Origin: Streptomyces globosus
GTDB lineage: Bacteria > Actinomycetota > Actinomycetes > Streptomycetales > Streptomycetaceae
Assembly: GCF_003325375.1 (NCBI RefSeq)
Contig: NZ_CP030862.1
Span: 3,847,501-3,911,500, forward strand
Direction: 5' to 3'
DNA length: 64,000 nucleotides
The notes under the pieces were generated by a model. That model saw nothing but the letters and a program-made list of their open reading frames with translations, searched no databases and was not told the origin of the DNA. Position numbers and translations under genes: made by a program. Numbering within the stretch: position 1 is the first letter of the stretch; each line of letters begins with the position of its first letter. Shown in pieces: positions 51,372 to 59,694 of the stretch.

Positions 51372-52907
51372 TCATCCGCCCTTGAGGCGGCGGGTGACCT
51401 CCTCGCTGATGCGGCGGTGCAGTTCGGCCAGTTGCCCGGGGGTGTACGCGGTCAGGTCGCCGAGGTCGGGCGGCCCGGCTCCCTGTTCCTTGCGCTTGCC
51501 CTCCTCGCGGCGGGCGAGCTCCTGCTCCTCGGGGGAGCCGGGGGCTGCGTACGCGCAGCGGATGAGCGTGCCGTCGGCGCTCTTCAGACAGGTGGCCTCG
51601 CGTCCGCCGACCTGGCCGCGGCCCTCCACGCGGTAGCGGATGTTCTGCTCGCTGCCGACGGTCGCGGTCCAGGTGGTGCCGCCGGTGGGCACGACCTCGA
51701 ACACCCGGTCGTCGTTGTAGCAGCAGACGTCCCGGTACTCGGCCTTGACGAGCGCGACGATCACCGCGGGCGAGGACCAGGTCGGGTCGAGCCGGTGCAC
51801 GGTCAGCGGGGCGAGCCCGCCGCCGCGGTGCCGGGTCGGCACGGCGGAGACGGCCACGACGGAACTGGCCTCGCCCTGCGGTGTGAGCGGAGTGACGTAC
51901 GAGCTGCTGCCGCTGCCGTCGCGGTGGCGCAGGGCGAACTCGGATTCGTTTCCGGCGTTGGCCCCGTCCTCGGAGGCGTCCCAGCCGCTGCGCTCGAACC
52001 ACCAGTCGGTGAAGCTGCCGACGGCGGCGGTCGCCTCGCGCTGCCGGGCGGCGAGGCTCAGCGGGTAGGAGGGTCCCGGCACCGCCTGCGTGTCGGCGGT
52101 GACGGTGAGCCGGCCGGTGTGGCCGTCGTACAGGGCGAGGCCGGCGGGGCGTTCGGTGACGACGAGGAGCCCGGTCTGGCGTTTGAGGGGGACGGCCACG
52201 ACGGGTCTGTCGCCGTTGCAGACGACGTACGCGTCGTCGGCGTCGAAGCGGACCCAGCGCTTGTGTGCGGCGATCTTCCGGCCGAGGTTGTGGTGGAACC
52301 AGCCGCCGATCCGCGCGTCGGCCTCCTCCACGTCGAACCGGCAGCGCTGCTGCGAGCGGCTGGTGCCCCCGAGGGGTACGTCCTGCACCAGGCCGACCTC
52401 GTATCCGGCGAGCCAGCCGCGCCGCTCGACGAGGGTGGCGAACCGGTCGGCATCGGGCAGGTAGCTGATGTCGGCGATCTCGCCGGTGACGTCCCCGAGG
52501 TGCGGGGCGGCCTGGGCCTTGCCGACGACGTACGGGGCGCGGGCCGCCAACTCCGGTACCGGCCCGGTCACGACGCGGGTGGCGGCCATGTAGGCGCGGT
52601 CCTGGAGGTACGCCCCGTAGACCGTCCACGCGAAGGTGAGGGCGATCCCCGCGACGGCGGCGAGGCAGCCGAGGGCCTTGGCCGCGCCGCTCCCGCCGCC
52701 GCGGCGCTCCGCGCGCCCGCGGCGCAGCATCCCGACGAGGCCGGCGAGCAGTGCCAGAGCCGCGGCCAGTACGGGCACGGCCAGCCAGGAGAGGGCCTTG
52801 CGCAGTTCCCACACGGCGATCGTGCTGTAGTACGGGGCGTACCAGGGCGCGAGGAGCACGAGGGCCGCGGCTGCCGCGGGTATGCCGATGCGCAGGATCC
52901 GGTCCAT
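51372..52907 (-). CDS. Hypothetical membrane protein with large extracytoplasmic part
   Basis: 511 aa. Three N-terminal transmembrane helices (ILRIGIPAAAAALVLLAPW, WLAVPVLAAALALLAGLVGML, LGCLAAVAGIALTFAWTVYGAYL) precede about 400 residues outside. That part contains several Cys (RCRFDVEE, CNGDRPVVAVP, CCYNDD, CLKSADGTLIRC), WW and aromatic clusters. The C-terminus (LTAYTPGQLAELHRRISEEVTRRLKGG) is helical. No family is recognised. It lies 164 bp upstream of the esterase gene in the same direction and may be related in function. Confidence 0.8.
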   Translation of the reverse strand: MDRILRIGIPAAAAALVLLAPWYAPYYSTIAVWELRKALSWLAVPVLAAALALLAGLVGMLRRGRAERRGGGSGAAKALGCLAAVAGIALTFAWTVYGAYLQDRAYMAATRVVTGPVPELAARAPYVVGKAQAAPHLGDVTGEIADISYLPDADRFATLVERRGWLAGYEVGLVQDVPLGGTSRSQQRCRFDVEEADARIGGWFHHNLGRKIAAHKRWVRFDADDAYVVCNGDRPVVAVPLKRQTGLLVVTERPAGLALYDGHTGRLTVTADTQAVPGPSYPLSLAARQREATAAVGSFTDWWFERSGWDASEDGANAGNESEFALRHRDGSGSSSYVTPLTPQGEASSVVAVSAVPTRHRGGGLAPLTVHRLDPTWSSPAVIVALVKAEYRDVCCYNDDRVFEVVPTGGTTWTATVGSEQNIRYRVEGRGQVGGREATCLKSADGTLIRCAYAAPGSPEEQELARREEGKRKEQGAGPPDLGDLTAYTPGQLAELHRRISEEVTRRLKGG

Positions 52908-53008
52908 CCGTGCCCTCCCCCAAGCCGGTGTGGACCCCAGTGTGGACCCGGGGAACGGCCTTTGTCAGGACGCGCGGGCGACGCGGGCTGCGCGGGCGAC
53001 GGGCGCGG

Positions 53009-53797
53009 TCAGCCGCGCAGGGCCTTCGTCAGCAGGGAGCCGGCGATGATCAGGGCGGCGCCGATCCACCACGGGTCGTCGAGGATGAGCACGGCGATGC
53101 CGAGGGGGATGAGGAGCGCCGCCAGCGGCAGCAGGAAGCTCGCCGTGGAGGGCGGCTCGGGGCCGGGCAGTCCGGCGTCCCGCCGGGCCCGGGCCCGCGC
53201 GACGTCCGGGTACCAGGCGGTGAACTTCAGGGCGGCGGCGATGGCGGTGATCTGGATGATCCAGCCGGTCCAGATGTTGTCCGGGTTGTGGAGGACGAGG
53301 TCTCCGAAGGCTCCGGCGAGGGCGGCGACCAGGAAGGCGAGCCCCCACGCGCCGGTGATGACGTAGTTGGTGCGCAGGAATGCGGGGGTGTGCCAGAGCG
53401 AGGGGTCGACCTGCTCGCGCGCGTACTGGAGGGTGAACGGCATGCGGACGGCCATCGAGCCGAAGGCGATGAGCGTGAGGGCGATGTTGGCGACCTCGCC
53501 GGCGTACGTCTCCAGCCAGCGGAGGGTGTCGGGGGCGGCCAGGGCTCCGACGATCGCCATGCCGGCGAAGAAGACGACGTCGGCGAGTTCGAGGAGCTTC
53601 CAGGAACTGCCCGGGCGGGTCAGGTGGCCCAGGAGGACCAGGGCCACGGCGGCGGCCAGTGCGGTGGCGACCGCGACCTCGAACCGGCCGGGCCCGACCA
53701 GCAGGGAGAAGATGATCCACGGCGCCATGCCGACGACGGGACTCTCCAGGAACCCGCGCAGTGCCGAGGCGGCCGTGGGGCGTCCCTCGGTGCTCAC
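53009..53797 (-). CDS. Integral membrane protein, unassigned
   Basis: 262 aa, GTG start. About eight hydrophobic helices separated by short loops, e.g. PVVGMAPWIIFSLLVGPGRF, LLELADVVFFAGMAIVGALAA, WIIQITAIAAALKFTAWYPDVARAR, and ASFLLPLAALLIPLGIAVLILDDPWWIG. A central PFTLQYAREQVDPSLWHTPAFLRTNYVIT segment is the most conserved-looking part. No transporter motif is visible. Confidence 0.75.
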   Translation of the reverse strand: MSTEGRPTAASALRGFLESPVVGMAPWIIFSLLVGPGRFEVAVATALAAAVALVLLGHLTRPGSSWKLLELADVVFFAGMAIVGALAAPDTLRWLETYAGEVANIALTLIAFGSMAVRMPFTLQYAREQVDPSLWHTPAFLRTNYVITGAWGLAFLVAALAGAFGDLVLHNPDNIWTGWIIQITAIAAALKFTAWYPDVARARARRDAGLPGPEPPSTASFLLPLAALLIPLGIAVLILDDPWWIGAALIIAGSLLTKALRG

Positions 53798-53922
53798 CCT
53801 TCAAGGTTGGTCCCGTTCGGCGGGCGGAGCCACTCGTGCGCGGCCCGCACCGCGGGGGGAGCATGGGAGGCGAGGGCCGCTCTCTGCGGCCGGACACCCA
53901 GCCGGAAGGAAGGGGATGCGCC

Positions 53923-54297
53923 ATGCTGGCGGACAGCAAGGCGTTCAGCGGCTTCTCGGTGCGGCGGATCGCCGACGTCCGGGAGTTCTACGCCTCGACG
54001 CTCGGGCTGCGCGTCTCGGGAGACGACGAGATGCTCACGCTGCACCTCGGCGGGGGCGGTGAAGTCCTGGTGTACCCGAAGGAGGCGCACGAGCCGGCCG
54101 CGTTCACCGTGCTGAACTTCCCGGTGCCGGACATCGACAAGGCGGTCGACGCACTGGCCGCGCGGGGCGTGGTGTTCGAGCGCTACGAGGAGTTCGAGCA
54201 CGACGGGAAGGGCATCGTCCGCGACGCCGGGGGCCCGGCCATCGCCTGGTTCAAGGACCCTGCGGGGAACGTGCTGTCGGTGCTGACGCCCCCCTGA
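53923..54297 (+). CDS. VOC family protein (glyoxalase-like)
   Basis: 124 aa, ATG after GGAAGGAAGGGG. FSVRRIADVREFYASTLGLRVSGDDEMLTLHLGGGGEVLVYPKEAHEPAAFTVLNFPVPDIDKAVDALAARGVVFERYEEFEHDGKGI...FKDPAGNVLSVLTPP: two betaalphabetabetabeta modules of the glyoxalase/bleomycin-resistance superfamily. Ligand unknown. Confidence 0.92.
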   Translation: MLADSKAFSGFSVRRIADVREFYASTLGLRVSGDDEMLTLHLGGGGEVLVYPKEAHEPAAFTVLNFPVPDIDKAVDALAARGVVFERYEEFEHDGKGIVRDAGGPAIAWFKDPAGNVLSVLTPP

Positions 54298-54433
54298 TCC
54301 CGCTCCCCCTCGTGCGCTCACCCGTACGGGCGCATCCGGGCGTGTCCCCCGCTCGCGGGCTGCGGGCCGCCGGATAGTCGGGGCTGCGGGCGCCGCACCG
54401 GCGGCCGCGTACCAGGCGGAACGAGGCGAGCGG

Positions 54434-54823
54434 GTGAGGCGGTTGAGGCGGTTGAAGCCGATGGCCAGGCGTGTGGTGGCGGTGTCCGCGGTGGTGGCGG
54501 GCGTGGTGGCCGGGACGGGCGGCTGGACGGCGGGGGCCGTCGTGAACGGTCAGGAGGGCCCGGCGCCGCAGCGGTCGGCCGCCGTGACGGCCGCGTACCC
54601 GAAGGGCGTGGTGGTCTCCCGGTCGGGTGTCCACGTACGGGCGAAGCCGACGGTGTACTCGAACGTCGTCAAGACGCTGCGCCACGAGCAGGTGGTGTAC
54701 CTGGTGTGCCAGCAGCGCGGCGGCTGGGTGGAGGGCAATCCGGTCTGGTACCGGCTCCACGGGGTGAACGGCTGGGTGTCCGCCCGCTACGTGCACGACC
54801 TGCAGCCCGTACGGGCCTGCTGA
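54434..54823 (+). CDS. Secreted SH3-domain protein
   Basis: 129 aa from a GTG; an ATG 27 bp downstream (MARRVVAVSAVVAG) is an equally good start. The signal peptide ends near GGWTAGAVVNG. The mature part contains a bacterial SH3 domain: KGVVVSRSGVHVRAKPTVYSNVVKTLRHEQVVYLVCQQRGGWVEGNPVWYRLHGVNGWVSARYV. It has two Cys and probably binds cell wall. Confidence 0.85.
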   Translation: MRRLRRLKPMARRVVAVSAVVAGVVAGTGGWTAGAVVNGQEGPAPQRSAAVTAAYPKGVVVSRSGVHVRAKPTVYSNVVKTLRHEQVVYLVCQQRGGWVEGNPVWYRLHGVNGWVSARYVHDLQPVRAC

Positions 54824-54832
54824 CCAGAGGCT

Positions 54833-54859
54833 CCCGGCCGCCGCGCCGTGGCGGCCGGG
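54833..54859. terminator. 10-bp hairpin between convergent genes
   Basis: CCCGGCCGCC, loop GCGCCGT, GGCGGCCGGG is a perfect stem between the SH3 protein (+, stop 54823) and the SSI-type inhibitor (-, stop 54882). Confidence 0.7.
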
Positions 54860-54881
54860 GATGCGGGGGGTGCGGGGGGGA

Positions 54882-55304
54882 TCAGAACGAGAAGACGGCG
54901 TTGCCGTTCAGGGTCGCGGACATGGAGCAGGAGTTGCCGAAGGTGTGCTTCCACGAGACGCGGCTGCCCTGCCAGACGCCGTCCGCGGTGACCGTGACCG
55001 GGTCGTAGTGCATGGGGCACGCGCGGTTCGGGTCCGGGGCGGCGAGCAGGCGGTCGAACGTGCCGTCGGTGGACTTCAGCGCCTCACAGGCGGCCTCGGG
55101 GTCGGGGTGGGTGCCCTGGGCGCTCGGGGCGCAGCTGAGGGTGGTCGCCCGGACGACGGTGCTGTTGGCGTCGTCCCCCTTGGCGACGGAGAAGACCAGG
55201 GCGGACGGGGCGTACAGGCTTGCGGGCTGTGCCTCCGCCATGCCCGTGGCGCCGGCCAGGCACAGGAGGGCAGCGGCGGATACGGCAGCGAAGCGGTGAC
55301 GCAC
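54882..55304 (-). CDS. Subtilisin inhibitor-like (SSI) secreted protease inhibitor
   Basis: 140 aa from a GTG. Signal peptide RHRFAAVSAAALLCLAGATGMAEA, then an SSI fold: SLYAPSALVFSVAKGDD, TTLSCAPSAQGTHPDPEAACEAL, FDRLLAAPDPNRACPMHYDPVTVTADGVWQG, NSCSMSATLNGNAVFSF. Four Cys are placed as in SSI. The reactive-site loop has Met at the P1 position and His at P1' (CPMHYDP), where classical SSI has Met-Val, so subtilisin-type rather than trypsin-type inhibition is expected. A strong hairpin lies after the gene. Confidence 0.92.
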   Translation of the reverse strand: MRHRFAAVSAAALLCLAGATGMAEAQPASLYAPSALVFSVAKGDDANSTVVRATTLSCAPSAQGTHPDPEAACEALKSTDGTFDRLLAAPDPNRACPMHYDPVTVTADGVWQGSRVSWKHTFGNSCSMSATLNGNAVFSF

Positions 55305-55754
55305 GACAGGACTCGCTTTCGATTCGAAGGTTGAGCGCGATACTTTCTTGCGATATCGCTCTCTTACACCGGTGAGTCTGTCGGGTGCGAAGGGTGACCG
55401 CACATCGATCGCCGATTTACGGACAGCGTGTTCGGATAGCGGATAGCCGGCGGGGTGTTCGCCCAGCTCACACCCCGTTCCACGGCTCGATGGCGGTCCG
55501 TGCCCGCCTGCCGACGGAAGGTGAGCGATCTGCTGACGTGCACTTCCGAGGGCGCGAGGCCGGGCAACAGCCACCCGGCCTTCATCGAACGGCCATTCAG
55601 CTTGACCGGATCCCTACGCTCCCGTGCCCCGCCCCGGACGACCCAGCCGGCGGAGCGGCCGCAGCCGGTGGAGGGTGCGCGCCGCGCGGCGGCCCCACGC
55701 GCCTGCGCCGGCCGCCGCACTGCGGGGCACCGCGGCGGCGCCTATGCTGCCCGC
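55305..55754. promoter_or_regulatory. Divergent region with AT-rich promoter zone of the inhibitor
   Basis: 450 bp without a convincing gene. The first 130 bp are AT-richer than surroundings, with the 10-bp perfect palindrome GCGATATCGC (55350-55359) and repeats of GATA-like words; this is probably the promoter and operator of the SSI gene. The rest is GC-rich and featureless. Confidence 0.5.
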
Positions 55755-56183
55755 ATGCCAAAGGGAACACGCGTACGCCAGACACGGACGACTCCGCTTC
55801 GGGACATGGGCGGATACGCCGTGGACGGGCAGCGGCTGGTCCGCATCACACTCGCCCTCATGCTCTGCGGATGGGCGGTGGCCGCCGGCGTGTTCGTCCT
55901 CGGACGGGCGAACGCGGTCTGGGCCGCAGTGCCGTTCATCACGGTGGTGATCACGGGCCTGGGCTTCGCTGTGGCACTGGTTCTGCTGCACCGGGCGACG
56001 TGGACCGCCCTCCTCTCGCTCGCCGGGACGGCGGCCATGCTGGCGGGCGCGGCCAACGGCGGCACCGCCCCGCTGATCTCCGGCGCGGCCATATGGTCCG
56101 CGCTGGCCGCAGCAGCAGGCCGGCGCGGCTACTACAGGCGCCGCCGCGGCATCCAGGCCCCCTGGTGGGACAGCCTCGTCTGA
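55755..56183 (+). CDS. Small integral membrane protein
   Basis: 142 aa. Four predicted helices: RLVRITLALMLCGWAVAAGVFVL, VWAAVPFITVVITGLGFAVALVLL, TWTALLSLAGTAAMLAGAA and PLISGAAIWSALAAAA, then a basic tail RRGYYRRRRGIQAPWWD. It has an ATG start but no clear ribosome-binding site, and no family is recognised. Confidence 0.65.
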   Translation: MPKGTRVRQTRTTPLRDMGGYAVDGQRLVRITLALMLCGWAVAAGVFVLGRANAVWAAVPFITVVITGLGFAVALVLLHRATWTALLSLAGTAAMLAGAANGGTAPLISGAAIWSALAAAAGRRGYYRRRRGIQAPWWDSLV

Positions 56184-56266
56184 CACGGAGGCGGACACCC
56201 CGGCGGTTCTCCCCCGCCCGGCACCGGCCGGCCGTAGTGTCGAAGGGTTCCCGAGGAGGGCTGCTG

Positions 56267-56839
56267 ATGCGCAAGGTGACGTACTCGATGAACGTCTCGC
56301 TGGACGGCTACATCGTCGGGCCGGACGGCGGCTTCGACTGGACGCCCCCTCACGCGGACGTCTTCCGCTTCTGGATCGACGAGATCAGGGGGGTGGACGT
56401 CCACCTGCTGGGGCGCCGCCTGTACGAGACGATGCTCTACTGGGAGACCGCCGACGTCTCCTCACTCGACGAGGCGGAGCGGGAGTGGGTGTCGCTCTGG
56501 AACCCGCTGCCGAAAGTCGTGTTCTCCACGACGCTGACCGACGTCCGGGGCCGTGCCCGCCTGGCCTCGGGCAGCCCGGCCGAGGAGATCGAGCGGCTGC
56601 GGGCGGAGCCGGGACAGGGGGAGATCGCGATCGGCGGTGCCACGCTCGCCGCCCAGGCGGCCGCGGCGGACCTGATCGACGAGTACCGGGCCATGGTGTA
56701 CCCGGTCCTCGTGGGCGGCGGCATTCCGTTCTTCCCGAGGGCCGATCAGCGGGTGGACCTCACCCTGGCCGAGACCCGCACCTTCACCTCGGGCGTCGTC
56801 TGCCTCGACTACCGCGTGGCACGCCCGGCCCGACCCTAG
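56267..56839 (+). CDS. Dihydrofolate reductase family protein (RibD C-terminal-like)
   Basis: 190 aa, ATG after GAGGAGGG. RKVTYSMNVSLDGYIVGPDGGFDWTPP, LLGRRLYETMLYWET, LPKVVFSTTLTDV, IGGATLAAQAAAADLIDEYRAMVYPVLVGGGIPFFP: the DHFR-fold RibD-C domain of YyaP/YwjB-like reductases. The substrate is unknown. The stop abuts the cupin remnant on the other strand. Confidence 0.92.
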   Translation: MRKVTYSMNVSLDGYIVGPDGGFDWTPPHADVFRFWIDEIRGVDVHLLGRRLYETMLYWETADVSSLDEAEREWVSLWNPLPKVVFSTTLTDVRGRARLASGSPAEEIERLRAEPGQGEIAIGGATLAAQAAAADLIDEYRAMVYPVLVGGGIPFFPRADQRVDLTLAETRTFTSGVVCLDYRVARPARP

Positions 56840-57035
56840 TGCAGTGGGCGGGCGCGCCCACGGCTCCCGCGGCGAAGCCGGAGCGATAGCTCGTGAAGCC
56901 GTCGGCGGTCTGGTGCGAGTCGGCGAGCAGCGTCATGACGCTGCTCGGGTCGGCACAGGTCTCCGCCTCGGCGTGGCGGGTGCGGAGGGGCGCGAGGGGC
57001 GCGGCGGACGGGCTCTGGCTCTCGGACAAGGTCAT
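56838..57035 (-). pseudogene. N-terminal fragment of a cupin-domain protein
   Basis: An ATG-initiated minus-strand frame reads TRHAEAETCADPSSVMTLLADSHQTADGFTSYRSGFAAGAVGAPAHCT, the N-terminus expected of small cupin proteins. Those proteins next have an H-x-H metal site and barrel (expected as PAHYH.R..E). Here it ends in unrelated sequence at the point where the DHFR-family gene on the other strand finishes. About 70 residues of a normal 130-160 remain, so the gene has been cut by a rearrangement. Confidence 0.55.
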
Positions 57036-57091
57036 GCGGCAAACCCCGCGATCCGGCCATCCGGTTCATCCCTCGCGTTTCCCCACACCCC

Positions 57092-57778
57092 CTAACCGCC
57101 CGTGGCCGAGAAGTGCTGGTAGTCGGGGTTGGGCCAGCGGCCGCCCCAGGCCCAGCCGATGTCCGCGAACGCGCGGGACACCGCGTCCCCCGGCCGGATC
57201 ATGCCGGGGACGGGCCGGTCCCGGTGCAGGTTGGCGCGGCCCGCGGCCGGGTGGACGGTGCCGCTGCGGTCCACGTACGGGTTCTCGACGGGGTTGATGT
57301 CGACGGCGTCCCCGTACGCATGCTGCGACCTCCGGCTCGGATCGCCCGTCACAGGGCGGCAGTTGAACGCCGAGGTATTGTCGTCCGCCATGGACCTGCC
57401 GTCGTCCCCGCCGTACGCGGAGGCCGGCTGCATGCGGCGGATGGGGAACCGCGCCGCGAACACCTTGCCGAAGGCGCCGAGCAGCGGCCCGACGGCGTCC
57501 TCGTGCACGACGAGCGCGCCGCGATGGACCTTGCCGTCGAAGCCCCAGTGGTTCATCCGGATCAGCCGCAGCTGCTCCGGGCCCACGGGACAGCCCGCGC
57601 GGTACGTGGCGCCGAGCGCCTCGGCCGGGACGGGCACCACTTCGGCGGCCAGCGAGGGCGCGGCCGCCCGTGCGCGCTGCACGGGCGGCGGGGCGGGGGT
57701 CGCGGCCGGCGGCGCGGATGCCGCAAGGACGGCACCGAACGCGAGGGCCGCGGTGACGGCTACGGGTATGGGTCGCAC
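57092..57778 (-). CDS. Secreted M15 family metallopeptidase (D,D-carboxypeptidase-like)
   Basis: 228 aa, GTG start. A hydrophobic N-terminal segment (PVAVTAALAFGAVLAASAPPAA) is a signal peptide. The M15-type catalytic domain has FNCRPVTGDPSRRSQHAYGDAVDINPVENPY (SxHxxGxAxD, with metal-binding His and Asp) and the third ligand DYQHFSA near the C-terminus. It probably trims peptidoglycan or processes D-Ala peptides. It is divergent from the phosphoesterase. Confidence 0.9.
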   Translation of the reverse strand: MRPIPVAVTAALAFGAVLAASAPPAATPAPPPVQRARAAAPSLAAEVVPVPAEALGATYRAGCPVGPEQLRLIRMNHWGFDGKVHRGALVVHEDAVGPLLGAFGKVFAARFPIRRMQPASAYGGDDGRSMADDNTSAFNCRPVTGDPSRRSQHAYGDAVDINPVENPYVDRSGTVHPAAGRANLHRDRPVPGMIRPGDAVSRAFADIGWAWGGRWPNPDYQHFSATGG

Positions 57779-57875
57779 CCGTTCACCGTAGGCACACCCC
57801 CACGCCCCCGCACGCCGCGAGGGCCACACGGGCCACAGCGGGCCACGGCGCCCCCGCCCGGCTACCGTCGGACGC

Positions 57876-58385
57876 GTGGACCTGCTGCTGATGTCCGACA
57901 CCCACCTCCCCGTACGGGCCAAGGCCCTTCCCCCGGAGCTGCTCGACCTGGTGCCCCGCGCGGACGTCGTCGTCCATGCGGGCGACTGGGCCGACGAGGC
58001 GACCCTCGACCTCCTGGAGGCACGCGCCCGCCGCCTCGTCGCCGTCTTCGGCAACAACGACGGCCCCGGTCTGCGCGCCCGCCTCCCGGAGGTGGCGTAC
58101 GCGGACCTCCAGGGCGTGCGCCTGGGTGTGGTCCACGAGACCGGCCCGGCCAAGGGCCGCGAGAAGCGCTGCGCCGAACGCTTCCCGGACCTGGACGTCC
58201 TGGTCTTCGGCCACAGCCACATCCCGTGGGACTCGACGGCCGACGGCCGTCTCCGCCTGCTGAACCCGGGCTCCCCCACGGACCGCCGCCGCCAGCCGCA
58301 CTGCACGTACATGACGGCCCGCATCGGCTCCTCGGGCCTCGCCGGCGTACGCCTCCACGAACTCCCCCCGCGCACGCCCGGGTGA
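57876..58385 (+). CDS. Metallophosphoesterase (YfcE/MJ0936 type)
   Basis: 169 aa, GTG start. Motif I LLLMSDTHLPV, motif II HAGDWADEAT, motif III VFGNNDGP (GNND/GNHD-like), motif IV VVHE and motif V VFGHSHIPW followed by LNPGSPTDRR define a compact metallophosphoesterase of the YfcE type. Such enzymes hydrolyse phosphodiesters or cyclic nucleotides; substrate unproven. Confidence 0.93.
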   Translation: MDLLLMSDTHLPVRAKALPPELLDLVPRADVVVHAGDWADEATLDLLEARARRLVAVFGNNDGPGLRARLPEVAYADLQGVRLGVVHETGPAKGREKRCAERFPDLDVLVFGHSHIPWDSTADGRLRLLNPGSPTDRRRQPHCTYMTARIGSSGLAGVRLHELPPRTPG

Positions 58386-58548
58386 GTGCCGCCGGCCCGC
58401 GGCCGCGCGCACCCCGCGGAGGCGTGCAGCGGGTCCTTCCGGATCCGCGGACGCGCCGCCCCCTCCCCGCATATGCTCCGGCTGGCACGACGCCGCTCCG
58501 GCGCAGCGCGCGTCCGGATACCGAACGCCGACGTAAGGGGACCGCCCC

Positions 58549-59160
58549 GTGAGTGTCCGCATCCAGCCCTCCTCCCAGGTCGACGAGACCGCCGCACTCG
58601 GGGACGGCACGACCGTCTGGGACCTGGCGCAGATACGGGAGGAGGCGCGGCTCGGCCGGGGATGCATCGTCGGCCGCGGAGCCTACGTCGGCCCGGGCGT
58701 GCGCATCGGCGACAACGTGAAGTTGCAGAACCACGCGCTCGTGTACGAGCCCGCCGTCCTCGGGGACGGGGTGTTCATCGGCCCGGCCGCGGTGCTCACC
58801 AACGACTTCTACCCGCGGGCGGTGGACCCCGAGGGGCGGCTCAAGCGGGGCGCTGACTGGGAGGCCGCCGGGGTGGTGGTGGAGGAGGGGGCTTCGCTGG
58901 GGGCCCGTTCGGTGTGCGTGGCCGGGGTGCGTGTGGGGCGGTGGGCGCTGGTGGCGGCGGGCGCCGTCGTCTCCCGGGACGTGCCGGACTTCGCGCTCGT
59001 CGCCGGGGTGCCCGCCCGGCGCATCGGCTGGGTGGGGAGGGCCGGCGTCCGCCTCGCCGAGCGGGACGGGGAGCCGGGCGTGTGGGAGTGCCCCCGCACC
59101 GGCGCCCTGCACGACGAGAGGGACGGCACCCTCACCGAACGCATTCCGCATCGGAACTGA
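58549..59160 (+). CDS. Hexapeptide N-acetyltransferase (WbpD/WlbB-like)
   Basis: 203 aa, GTG start with AAGGGG upstream. Left-handed beta-helix hexapeptide repeats: VDETAALGDGTTVWDLAQIREEARLGRGCIVGRGAYVGPGVRIGDNVKLQNHALVYEPAVLGDGVFIGPAAVLTNDFYPRA. This is the WbpD/WlbB pattern that acetylates UDP-3-amino-uronic acid sugars in polysaccharide and O-antigen pathways. It leads the surface-glycan region, though 370 bp separate it from the next operon. Confidence 0.88.
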   Translation: MSVRIQPSSQVDETAALGDGTTVWDLAQIREEARLGRGCIVGRGAYVGPGVRIGDNVKLQNHALVYEPAVLGDGVFIGPAAVLTNDFYPRAVDPEGRLKRGADWEAAGVVVEEGASLGARSVCVAGVRVGRWALVAAGAVVSRDVPDFALVAGVPARRIGWVGRAGVRLAERDGEPGVWECPRTGALHDERDGTLTERIPHRN

Positions 59161-59529
59161 CGGCACGTCGGATTTTGGCCGCCGGGATTTCCTCAAAACC
59201 GCAATCACCGGCCACCCCTTGGGCATACCTTGTCCGTGTACACGGGATCTGAGCAGGCAACTGCCTTTGTTCAGTGGGGGGTTGTACACGACGGGGGCAT
59301 CGCGGAACCATGCCGGCGGCGGGCGCGCAAGCGCGCCCGCGAGCGGCGTGCGTTCGCGCGGGCCCCGGTCCGGGGCATCGCTGGGGGGTACCAGTCGGCG
59401 GCTCCGGACGGCACGGGCCGGGGGCGGCGCCGCAGGGCACCGCCACGTCGGCACGTGCGCCGTCCTGCACGGTCCCTCCACGGAACGACGACCGCCGGCC
59501 GGCCCGAGGAGCGATCAGAGGGGGTAGGT
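59161..59529. promoter_or_regulatory. Control region of the surface-glycan operon with TGTACACG motifs
   Basis: 369 bp without a supported gene. It contains the perfect 12-bp palindrome CCGTGTACACGG (59234-59245) and a second TGTACACG (59283-59290), 46 bp apart, plus a GGCAACTGCC-centred inverted repeat between them (about 59259-59268). Possible operator pair and promoter for the operon downstream; no confident -35/-10. Confidence 0.5.
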
Positions 59530-59694
59530 GTGTCGGAGCCTCACAGCTCGCGCATACATCACGGCTCGCACATGCATCACAGCCGGCACGCGCACGACAG
59601 CTCGCGCACGCGCCGTCGCCACACGCACGAATCAGGCAGCGCACACGGCAAGCCCACCGCCCGGGCCTGCGACCGCAGGGCGGGTGCCCGGTGA
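59530..59694 (+). CDS. Possible 54-aa His-rich peptide
   Basis: GTG start with GAGGGGGTAG just upstream; the TGA overlaps the GTG of the next gene (GTGA). The product (SEPHSSRIHHGSHMHHSRHA then HDSSRTRRRHTHESG) has 11 His in 54 residues and many Ser and Arg. Such a composition may bind metal or be disordered. The overlap and ribosome-binding site argue for real translation, possibly as a leader for coupling; low-complexity nucleotide repeats are the competing explanation. Confidence 0.4.
   Translation: MSEPHSSRIHHGSHMHHSRHAHDSSRTRRRHTHESGSAHGKPTARACDRRAGAR

Noticed and set aside
56893..57297. Plus-strand frame opposite the cupin remnant and M15 peptidase
   Set aside because: Shadow of the minus-strand coding frames; no family pattern.
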